Below are positions 34,014 through 44,938 of a stretch of DNA of 64,000 nucleotides, piece after piece. The stretch comes from Garcia nutans (taxonomy: Eukaryota; Streptophyta; Magnoliopsida; Malpighiales; Euphorbiaceae): contig CANTUV010000026.1 in assembly GCA_947685225.1 (NCBI GenBank), positions 55,017,501 to 55,081,500 of the forward strand, written 5' to 3'. The notes under the pieces were generated by a model, which was given only the letters and a program-made list of their open reading frames with translations, searched no databases and was not told the origin of the DNA. The position numbers and the translations under genes were made by a program. The stretch's first letter is position 1. Each line of letters starts with the position of its first letter.

Positions 34014-37000
34014 CTATTTCACAGTTTGATAGTCTAATTTACTATCCTCAGGCTTTGACAACATGACTTGATGACTGGATTTTCTCCTTCTCAACTGCTT
34101 TATTTTATTTTTCCTCCTAAGCTCAACCTTACTCTTAATCTTTTCCAACTTTTCGTTCCAACCCTTTATATCAGCATCAATTGCCTTTTCTCTTTTATCA
34201 TCTGATAGTAAAGCCAATTTTGCAAATTTCTTTAGTCTCACAAATCCAAGTTTCTCAGTTATCTCCTTGAATGCTGGAACAAGTCCACGCCTTATGAAAC
34301 ATCCCTCAATAAGCTGCATTGAGTTTGATTCAGGAAGAGATGGAGCATTTTTCAACTCAAGGTCCAAGCAGAAAGGGGAGTCCTTCAACCACATTCTGAG
34401 GGAGTGTACCTTGGCTACAAGGACCCCAGTCCGAGTTTTACAAGGGAGAAATGGGGACCCCATCTCCCAAAGGCATGCCTTCAATGTTTTGTCAAGTGAA
34501 ACCAAGTTGTATTCAGCTGCCCCAGTTATCAGAACAACTGACTTAGGAGATGCTGGATAACCTTGTAATGAAGCATCCTGCCATACGAAGAGATCCAAAA
34601 TAATTATTTGAGCCAAAAACTGTTATTGTCAGTCCTTAAGAAGAGTGACACTAGGCATTCACAATGAAGACATTTACAAGTGAAAAAATAAGAAAGCATA
34701 TGTAATAAAATGCATAGCATGCACAATTTCCCACCCCCTTCTTCCCCCCTTTCCAACAAACAACCCTGTTTTGCATGCTTGCACCTGCAAACACATGCAA
34801 ATATGCACTAAAAGAAAATACATTCAGTTGAAACTCTGAGTCAGGTCTTCCATGTCTAGGAAAGGGTGCAAGCATGTCATGGAGGAGTGCAGGTACCTGA
34901 CAGTAACTATAAAGACCATATCTCATTTGTCATTAGATTCCTCAAAGGCGAAGCTAAGACTTCTACTATGAAGAATGCTGCTGAACGAGCAGCTTTAAAT
35001 TCTAAAGAATAGCACGGTGGAATTGTCAAATATCAAGTATTCTCCTTCTTCATTCTAAATGGAATTTTCTCATGCACGAGTAAACACCATATGTGTTCAG
35101 CCATAGTTCCTATTGTCTCAAAAGTCTAGGATTCCTTTTCTCACCCTTTACTTTAAAATATAAGAATCTTCTAGATCCCCTTACAGTTTTTCAGTAAACA
35201 TATTTGAATATTCTTTTTAACTATCATGGGAGGCCGCATTTAGAGTAACCTCAAATTTCTAAAACTTCTTCTGCCCTACATCATATGTATAACCAATCAT
35301 AACACTCTTGTCAGAGGTTGAAGCACCAGTTTATTTTCAGTAAGTTGCTAGACATGTTTGAAATCATAGAACATCCACCAAACTAGTTGAAAAAGATACC
35401 AATATGTGTATATAATCAGTTTAAAAAAAATTGCCATTGCATTTCTACAGCAATGTGTTTCAAGACTTAGGAAGGTTGAAAGAATTAGTATTTACCAACC
35501 ACAAAGGAATAATGTTCTGTAGAACTTAGAAATACACAAAAATATTCAGGAACCTTAAGTATTAATGAGTGTTTCATATGTTACACAACAACCACAAGCA
35601 ATAAAAATGATGGTAATGACAAGTAATATAAAAAATTAGTACAGTGCTTCCACCGTTCCACCACCGCTGAAAAAAGAAACACATGCAGATAAAATAACAG
35701 CCACAAGAAATTAAAAAAAAAAAGTAAACAAACATTCGACGTTATAAATTCATATTCGTAAATGCATAAATGAACTTGCCTGCAAGTGGTCAAGCCATAA
35801 AGTAAGAGCAACAAGAGCTGCACCACCTGACAACTTTCTAAAATCAGCCCCCCGGTCCTGGTCTGCCACCCTGATAACAAAGGGCACAAGCTATGAGCGA
35901 AGTAATACATAGTGAAAAAAAATTCTCAGAGAAATAACAATTGATCATTTTGCATGATTTGGCATGTATCACAACTATCAACTCTTTCAGACTCCTCTTT
36001 TTTGTTTCAACAGAAAAAGATGCTTCTTCCCCTTATTCCAAAGCCATACTCTCGGTATAATGAAAAAAGTAATCTTCATTTTTTAATCTATTAGCACCAC
36101 CTGAACACATCATGGCGATAGATGCTCCTCTTGATTGCCAACTGGAAAACCCATGAAGCAGTGGCTCGAAGTTCAAATGCCCACAGCAAATCCTCCAATG
36201 CATTAACAAAGTTAAAGGCTGCATTATCTTCCATGTTTTCAAGCATCCCAAGACAAAGGTCCACCTCCGCAACTAGTGACTCAGATCTTTCCGTTAGAAG
36301 CCTATAAAAGAATAATCAATTTGAAGCAATCAAACATAAAAATCTGAAATTCAATAATATAATTTATGTAGGAGATTATAGCCTCACCAACAGTTAATAG
36401 CTAATGACTACCTGATTGGAAGATCAAAGCCAGAATCTTTCAAAGCATTTAAAAGGATAGTGGTTTCATGTGTGTTCTGGGACAAACTAGCAGCCCTAAT
36501 AAAGCATGTCCATACTCTGTGATCTGGCTCCACACCTTCGTTCTTCATCTCCATGAGCTTTTGAATTCCAATATTGTAATCTTTATTTCTAAAATAAGCA
36601 TCAATAACAGAACTATATGGTAATGTGCTGAGAGTTAAACCTATTTCTTTCAAATTAGTGAGCACTTTCTCAGCTTCTTCTGGTTGTCCTGAGCTGCTAT
36701 ATAGTTGGTTCTACTCCCGCATCTTTCATCATGCCCAGTAGGTTTTCGGCTTTGGAGTGATGACCTGCATTTCTAAATATTTTCATCATAATATGATAGA
36801 AAGAGCGATCTAATTTATATCCTTTTGTCAGCAACTCGTTAAAAAGTTCCTCTGCTTGCTCCACCAGCTGCTGCTTACCAAATGCTGCAATCAGACTTTT
36901 GTAGGTATCCAATTTGGGTTCCAATTTTTTCCTTCTCATTTCATGCATCAGTGAAAGGCCTTCCTCCGGTCTATGATCTTTGCTGTACATTACAATCAGT

Positions 37001-39885
37001 GTGTTGTAAGTGTCCTCATCTGGTTCAAGTCCATCTTCTTTAATCCGCTGTTAAATTTTAGTTGTCTTCCTAAAATCATCAATTCCAGTGTATAACCTGA
37101 GCATAGAATTCCATATTGAAAGATCAGGCCTGAATCCTGCTTCTTCCATCTCAGAAACCATGGCTTCAACTTCTCTCACCCGTTTTCCCTTACATAACAA
37201 CCCAATCATTATCCTATAAAGATGCATGGTAGGAAAATAACCTGCAGCCTTCATTCCATGGTATATTTTCCTTGCTTCAAATATGTTACCCGCCTTAACA
37301 AATGCATCAAGCATCAAAAGAATAGAACTTCTGCTGATTTTAAAACCCATATCTTGCAACTCCTGGATTACCACATAAAGCTCTTCCAATCTTTCATCAA
37401 CAATCAAAGCTTGCAAAAGACCATTAACAGAATCTACAGTTGGGGAAGGACCATTTCTCATCATTGTATTAAAAACAGCCCTGGCTCGCTCATAACAGCC
37501 ACTCGCTGCATAAGCTTGGATCAAAGAATTCCACACCTTCTGATCCATAGTCACATATCTTTGTCTAAGATTCCCCACCAAGCTTTCTGCTTTCTGCCAT
37601 AGCTTCAGTTTACCATATGTTTCAATGATAGCAACATCAATGGAGAGATTATCAAATGGCATGCTCTACAGTACTGCCAAATCAATCAGATGATGAGCTG
37701 TTTCTGGAAACCACATTTTACAATACAGGAGCACCATACTACAGTAGAGAGATTCAGAAGGTTTCACACCATTGAATCTCATGTCAAAAAAAATCTGAGA
37801 AGCTTCAGCAGTGAGTTCATTTTCTGCACAACAGTGAATCAAGGATTCATAGACGGTACACCTCTTAGTAAACCAACCAAATTCCCTTATAGTATTGTAT
37901 TCCTTTAAAGCAGCATCCAGCTGCTTGGTCTTGCAACGGATAACAATTGAAGCTTCAGCTACCAGCAGACTGGATCCAGGAGCATGTTCTTGGAAGAATT
38001 CAAGTAAGTCAAGTGCTTCAGCGTGTCTCCCAGATGAACTGTATGAACTCAAAATAGATAATAAGTTCTCAGGGTCAACTTTGCAGCTGCTACTGATGCC
38101 AAGCCACAGCATTTTTGCAGCAGCATCAAAGCATTCACCCTCGACAAGAATGGAAGCAATAGCTAGTAGATCCATACTACATAATTTTTCCATATCACTA
38201 ATTACCCTTTCAATATCCTCCACTTTATTTTCTCTTCAAAGATTTCACAGCATTACCCCATAAACTGTAGGATCTGGAGTGATACCATCACGAGCCGTTT
38301 CCCTGTACAAAATCATTGTCTTCTTTGTCTCATCAAATCTCAGGAAGATGTCCAACATAACTGAGTATGCTAGTTGATCAGGTTTTATTCCAGACCTAAG
38401 CATGCAATCAAAAGTGTCTTCAGCCTCCTCTCTTTTTCCAGCCTTGGCAAACCCACAAATCAAAGCACTATAAGTCCTCAATGTAGGTTTAACTCCTCTG
38501 TCCAACATCTCTGACATCACATTAGCAGCCTGCACCATTTTATTTGCCTTTCCAAGTGAGTCGACTAAAACAGTGTATGTAACCGCATCAGGAGTCTGGC
38601 CAGACAGCTTCATGTCTTTGTAAAGCTGTAATGCTAAGTCATGTTGACCTTGCTTTCCATACATGTGGATAATATTATATGTCATTTCATCTCCGCTAAG
38701 CCCCATTTGGACCATTTCCTCGCAAATCTCTTTTACCTTATCCACATTCCCTTCTCTTGAAAAAGCATACAACAAAGAGATATATGTCACTGCATCTGGG
38801 AAGAATCCTTTTGATTCCAATTCCTTAAAAGCTGCTCTGCTTTGCCAGACAATCCACATCTTCCATAAACAGAAATCATGGCATTGTATGTCCACAAATC
38901 AGGTTGACAACGATGTGCTTCCATATCATCAAAAACCTTCACAGCCTCCTCCAAATTTGATGCGCGTGAACAAGCACTAATAAGAGTATTATAAGTGATA
39001 ATATCCAGTCTAAGCCCTGACCTTCTCACTTCATTTAAAAGCTCAATGGCAACATTTGGCTTTAGTGCACCAGCCTTCAATCGAGCATTTATCAAAGTAT
39101 TGAAACTAATGAGGTCTGGCTCACATCCTCTCTCACGCATTAGATCAACCAGTTCTTGCATTTTACTGAACCTACCAGTCCGTGCATACACACCCATCAT
39201 GGCATTATAAACTTGAACAGTATTACCAACTGATGACTCTGCTCTAGTAAATATTTACACGGCCAATGCCTCCTGATTAGCCTTGCCCAACACAGCCAAA
39301 ATTGTAGCAAGCATCCTTGCATTAGGAGAATACCAACAGCACAAATTCAACCACTCATACACCTCCAAAGCACGGTGCCAATTCTCCTGACCCACCCACT
39401 TCACCACAAAGCAAAAATCAGTAGGCGTCATCTGAACTTTCCTATCATCCAAAACATCAGCCACAAACTGCTTTGGTTTCAATTCTAAGATCCTATCGGT
39501 CAAAATTTTCACTCTCTCCCTCCAATCTTTGGCTCTCTTGAGAGCCAATTTGTTCATTTTCTTAACCCTAGTCCTACTCGGCCTCCCCAATCTTTCCTGG
39601 GTCCCATCATCGACCTCTAAAGAACCCAAATTTCGGGCTGTATCTTGGGGCTCCGATTCTTCAATGAAATGGGTCGGTGGGGCTGAGGCAACATCGAATC
39701 AGGAATGGGGAGATGGGTAAGTTTCAGAAAGTTTAAAATGAGGCCATCGAACTGATGGTGAAGCTCTACTATAGTTAAATTTCTGTGGTAGATTACTAGT
39801 ATTTTCAGTATCATTCACTTGTTGTTTATTAATCGGAGCTTGACTAACAGTAGTAGAAGGTGAGTGATGTAGAGAGCAATGAAGA

Positions 39886-40388
39886 CAGGGGCGGAACTAC
39901 TATGGGGTCGTGTGGGGTCACACGACCCCCCCTCACCGGCGGCCAGAAGGAGGGAGGCGTGGAGGAGTCTGAAACTCAGCCCCTGCTGAGTTTGGCTGAG
40001 TTTCAAAAACTTAACGCAGCGAGGGGTAGACGAACCCCTCGCTGCAATTTTAATTTTTTTTTAGTCCCTAGCGAAACGGCGTCGTTTCGCCCCGTTTCGC
40101 CAGGGGTTTATTAAAAAAAAATAAACCGGCCCAAGCGAAACGACGCCGTTTCGCTTGGGCCGGTTTAAAAAAAACAAAGGGTCGTTAAAAAAGCAGCTCT
40201 TCCTTCTTCTTCTTCTTCTTCTTCTTCTTCTTCTTCTTCTTCTTCTTCTTCTTCAGTCTCTCAGATCAGATCCCTCTCCCTCTCCCTCTCCCCAAACCCA
40301 CTGCCAACAGCACCACGCCACCACAGCCAGCCGCCGCTGACCGCAGCACCGCCGATCCCCCCTCGGTAAATTCCTGGTTCCGCCACTG
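39886..40388. mobile_element. hAT-type non-autonomous element (503 bp) in EMB1270-like exon 1
   Basis: The left end CAGGGGCGGAAC and the right end, read inward as CAGTGGCGGAACC, form terminal inverted repeats of the dTph1-like hAT class. An 8-bp direct repeat aatgaaga flanks it at 39878-39885 and 40389-40396, the hAT duplication length. Removing the element rejoins the PPR N-terminal coding frame. Inside are GC-rich palindromes built on CGAAACG and a TTC microsatellite (40203-40254). No transposase frame is present, so it needs an outside source. Confidence 0.88.
40203..40254 (+). repeat. TTC trinucleotide microsatellite
   Basis: About 17 TTC units lie inside the hAT-type element. This is likely to be length-polymorphic. 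Confidence 0.95.
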
Positions 40389-40458
40389 AATGAAGAGACG
40401 TGGATTTGCATACCTTAGAAGGCGATGACACAAAGGCTAGCACTCCAGTGCAAGCCAT

Positions 40459-41797
40459 TTACTTCTCTGAAATATATTTTCTTCCAGGTACTTGATTTTG
40501 AGAATTAGGGCTTTTCAAATTCAAGATTTTGTTGTGGCTTACGACGAAAAAAAAAAAGATATTATTGTTTTTGGCGGGGTGTTCGTTATATGGTCAAGAA
40601 TGGGGATAACTTCGCTCCTCAACTCAAACAAAGTTCAGTTGAAATTATCTGACTTACAAATTTACGAAAAATTATCATTTACTTATTGGTTATTGCGGTA
40701 ATAATGTTTAATAATTAATATTTTTGAAGAGCAATAAATATTTTTTGAATAATAATTAATATTATTTTTATCTTTTAAATATTTACATATAAATATTTAT
40801 TAATTTTTATTTTTTCCACATTACAAATTAAAATTACATTTCGTTTTTGAATTATAAAATTTGCAAAAAATCCAAAAATATTTTATAAAATTAAAAATTA
40901 AATAAATTTTAAATGATATAAGTCATTTATTTTTTAATTATAAAATTATTTAAAAATTAATTCATTTATTTTAAATTAAAAATTCTAGTAAATTTTTTTA
41001 CTTGATTAAGCATTAAGACTGTAATTAAGATAAAACAAATATGCATTCAGAAACAGAAAGCGGTTAAACGACCGCACGGATAAAAGTTAAACGCGATTAG
41101 CAAAGGTCGTTTGTTGCTTAAAACGACTTGTCGGAAAAAAGAATTATGTATTATATCTTTACCAACCAGACGCAAAGGCGATTGAATATCTGAATTCGTA
41201 GAAACGGAGAATCGCTTGGTGAAAGCCTAAAAATGCAACTCTCTCCTTCTCTCGGAAAATCTAGCCTTATTAAGAAGAAATAGGCCGCTATTTAGCGGGT
41301 TGCAGGGGAAATTCCATATTAAAATGAAGGGAAAATTTTAAATTGGGAGAGTTTCATTACTCCTTTAGACTCATTCTACGCGATCTCTTTGTGTATTTTA
41401 TTTTATTTTTTCAATTATTGCACTTCATTTTTGTTTTTTTCATCAATTAGGTACTGGAGAAACGAATAAAAGAGGGAACTTGGGATTTGAATTTGCTTGA
41501 GTTCCTAAATATTGAGGATGACTGTTCTTCAAGTTCAAGTTGTTTGTGTTGAATACCTCAGACATTTAGTTAGTTTTTGCACTTAGGTGAGTCTTAAGCA
41601 AAGGTTGCTTCTGGTTTTGTTTCATGGTGCTTAACGGTGTCTAGTTCTTAAAAATTCTCCTCTTGCATTGTAGGTCCTGGTTTTGTTCCCCAGTTGTGAT
41701 TCCGTCTTAATAGAGCTTATTTGAATTGACTTCCTTTTTTTTTTAATCAATTTGTTGGTTTTTTCTAGTTCAGTTGAACATATTATGTAACTGGGAC
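40459..41797. other. intergenic region between two divergent PPR pseudogenes
   Basis: This would have been the shared promoter region of the two PPR genes. It is AT-rich at 40700-41000. At 41050-41500 the composition is more mixed, with candidate 5' UTR sequence for the right-hand gene and a probable leader intron ending just before 41770. No clear TATA box was assigned. Confidence 0.5.
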
Positions 41798-44700
41798 ATG
41801 AAGATGCAATCCAATTTTTGTCCCCCATCATTTTCACTATCCTCCTCTCGTGGCATGTCTCCTTTCTTTTCGGTTTGCTCCAGTTGCCTCAAAAGCAGCT
41901 TAATGCACGGGTTATCTACTGGTCCATGTAATTTTATGCGAAACAATGAAATGAAGGAGGTTAGCATATTAGCAATGAAGAATAGGACCTCTATTACTAC
42001 AGCAGATGAGTGTACAAGTGGAGAAGAGCTCTCTAGTGAATCATATAATCGCTGTATTTGTAATTGTTGCAAAGAAGGAGATATTGATAAGGCTATGACG
42101 CTTCTTGCCCAAATGAAGTCTCTGGGTATTCGTCCCAATGCCTTGTCATGCACTTCTTTGATTGAAGCTCCATTACGTGTTGGCAGGACTTTGGAAGCTG
42201 ATGCTTTATTTCAAGAAATGATATGTTCTGGGTTGAAGCCAAGACTAAGATTATAAAACATAATGCTTAGGGGGTTTTTCAAGAAAGGCCTCTTAGGGCT
42301 TGCAGAAAGGGTTTTAAGGATACTGGATAAATTGGGTATACGCAGAAATCAAGAAACATATGGAATCCTTCTGGATTACGATGTCAATGCTGGAAGGTTA
42401 GAAGATACTTGGTCAATAATCAGTGAAATGAAGCGGAAAGGTTTTCAGCTTAATTCATTTGTCTACAGTAGGGTTATTGGTCTTTATAGAGATAATGGGA
42501 TGTGGAAGAAAGCAATAGGAATCATTGAAGAGATTAGGGAGTTGGGGATGCCACTTGACAAGTATATTTATAGCAGCATTGATACCTTCGGGAAGTATGG
42601 TGAGTGGGACGAAGCCTTAGAAGTGTTTGAAAACATGCAACAACAAGGTATAAATCCTGATATAACAACTTGGAATTCTTTAATTTGTTGGCATTGTAAA
42701 GCCGGTAACCTCAGTAAAGCTCTTGAGTTGTTTGCTAAGATGCAAGAGCAAGGGATATATCCTGATCCAAAGATCTTCATCACCATTATTAGTCGGTTGA
42801 CAGAGCAAGGAAAGTGGGTAAATATAAGGGAAAACTTGGAGATGATGAAATATTGGGGGCATAAAAAAAGTGGGGCTATTTATGCAATTTTAGTTGATAT
42901 TTATGGCCAATATGGTAGATTTCAGGACGCTGAAGAGTGCATATCTACTTTAAATTCAGAAGGTATTCCACCTTCAGCTAACATGCTTTGTGCTTTGGCA
43001 AATGCTTATGCTGAGCAGGTGTAGTACTTATTTTGCCTTTTCTAATACTAGACTTCTTTTTAATTCATTAGTTTTCTTCATATGCAAGTATGTTTGTAGA
43101 TCTTGTTCTTCTGGTGTTGCAAATTTAGGCACATAGAACTTAATATACTGGAATATTAACAACTGTTTTTGCTGTGCGGCATTTTGCTTGAATGTCAAAT
43201 ATTAAAACCTCAGTCCCCTTGAACAAGCAACCTTACATTATTGCTTGTTAAAGTCTACATTTTCAACATCTATTTCATTGATTCTATCTGAACTTGAAAT
43301 ATTGATTCTAGCTGAACTTGAAATGACTAAGTTACATATTCTCTATTTTCATTAAGTCATTTTATTTTGGAAAGCATATTCCTGTTTTAAAGAATATTTA
43401 CCAGTGCTTATCCACATTTGTAGCCCATTCTGTTCATGTTTTCCTGTTGGTTTCTAGTTGAGAAGCGCTCCAACTGGGAATTATGTTATATGTTTCATCA
43501 ATCTTAAACTGATGCCTGTCTTTACAAGGCTATAGTCAATTTCCAGAACAGTTGGGGCCGGCATATGGTTGGCCACTACCAGGCCATGAATAGATGGCTA
43601 GGTGCATTGCATGTACTGTATGTTTGAGTTTCTTGAAGTTTTGTTTTTAATTGTCACTAGGACTGAGGCAGAATCCTTTCTTCTTTATTGATGGACTACA
43701 CAGTTCGATTAGCAGCCCTATATCTTTCCCATCCTTTCAATGCTGTTGAAGGTAGATGTGAATCATCCAATACTTTTGAAACTTTGCATGCCTTACAGAA
43801 GTGCCCTTGTAAGCCAGACTGAAAGTCCTGAGGGAGAATTATAAGCAAAAGGAGTAGGAATGTCAATAAGGTGGGGATTGTAAGCCAATGACTGTTGTAT
43901 GCATATATAGTAAATTTTAGAGAGGAAAACATCGGGTTGTAAAAAAGATAAATATAATATAAAATATATGATTTCAAGCAGGGGAAAAATTCCCTACTAT
44001 TGCTGCTGGGGCTGGGGACTCCCTTCAGGTTGAGAGAGGGGCATGGATTTTCCATTGGAGGAGTATAAAAGGCATAGCTTGCATGAATTTCTCGGCCTTC
44101 TTTAAAATTCACTACCAATCTTTTGCTCTAAAATAAACATCTTCAGAACTGCTCCAATGATACACAAATTTTGCTTCACATTGAAAGTTCAATAAATAAT
44201 AACAATTATCTGTTTCATTCACATGTTTAAGTTTTGGTTCAACATATTTTGTGATACACTCTTCCACCTCTCTTTTTCTCTTATGCGGGGATTATGCGAA
44301 CAGAGTTAAGGTGCTCCAGCTCATGGAAGCGGAAGGAATTGAGCCAAATCTTATAATGCTGAATGTATTGATAAATGCTTTTGGTATTTCTGGGAGACAT
44401 ATAGAGGCACTATCTATTTATCAGCATATGAAAGAAAGTGTATGGCTTCTTATATTGCAATATACTGTTACAATTGTTAATGTTTTATCATGTTCATTTT
44501 CTATATGCTTTTCCAATTCCTAATTATGTTGTATGTCTTCTGAAGGGTATTAGTCCTGATGTGGTAACATACAGTACTCTTATGAAGGCATTTATCCAAG
44601 CAAAGAAGTTTGATAAGGTACTCAGTAACTTCCAATTAACTTACTTATCTTCCTCTATTTTAGTTTATTTAACTTTCCTCTATTTTTCAGGCCACTCCTA

Positions 44701-44938
44701 CTGTAATTTTAGTTGCTCTTACTAAATACATTTAGTGAGAGATGACATCTATTACTCTGGTAATTTCTTTTGGATTCTTTTCTGTACATCTCAAGTTAAT
44801 GCATTTTGATGGTTTGCTATCTAGGTTCCTCAAATATATGATGAAATGGAATCTTCTGGATGCTTTCCAGATAGAAAGGCTAGAGAGATATTACAGACTG
44901 CACTTATGGTCCTTGAGCGGCAGCATTGTAAGTTTTAG
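41798..44938 (+). pseudogene. second PPR protein gene, disrupted
   Basis: Exons: 41798-43018, about 44289-44439, 44546-44617 and 44825-44938. The protein has a transit-like start, then about ten PPR motifs of P-type (for example SYNRCICNCCKEGDIDKAM, NSLICWHCKAGNLSKALEL, LINAFGISGRHIEALSIYQ) and ends in ALMVLERQHC. It would be an organellar RNA-binding protein. Lesions: TAA at 42254-42256 where the motif needs Y before NIMLRG; the expected acceptor AG before the second exon is GG at 44287-44288; and two bases are missing after 44300, shifting frame before VKVLQLMEAEG. The last two exons splice cleanly. The start may instead be the ATG at 41804. It is divergently oriented to the EMB1270-like pseudogene. 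I do not assign a named orthologue. Confidence 0.83.

Larger units (their letters stand above)
34014..40458 (-). pseudogene. EMB1270-like giant PPR protein (At3g18110 type), multiply disrupted
   Basis: One long PPR exon (36412 to 40458) is followed by exons 36101-36301, 35780-35870 and 34014-34577, the last ending KLDYQTVK. The order matches the ~1400-residue plastid PPR protein EMB1270: transit-like N-terminus (MACTGVLAFVSSPSK), KKMNKLALKRAKDWRERVK, about 20 PPR motifs, and a C-terminal SMR-like region (VVLITGAAEYN, SHSLRMWLKDSPFCLDLEL-like). EMB1270 acts in plastid RNA metabolism and is embryo-essential in Arabidopsis. Lesions: hAT MITE at 39886-40388 inside the first exon; in-frame stops at 39699-39701, 39255-39257, 38245-38247, 38236-38238, 37666-37668 and 37051-37053; a one-base deletion near 38833; and a deletion of about 29 bp near 36700 that shifts frame. 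The last three exons remain open, and the 34578-35779 intron has a GC donor. This copy is dead. Confidence 0.9.
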
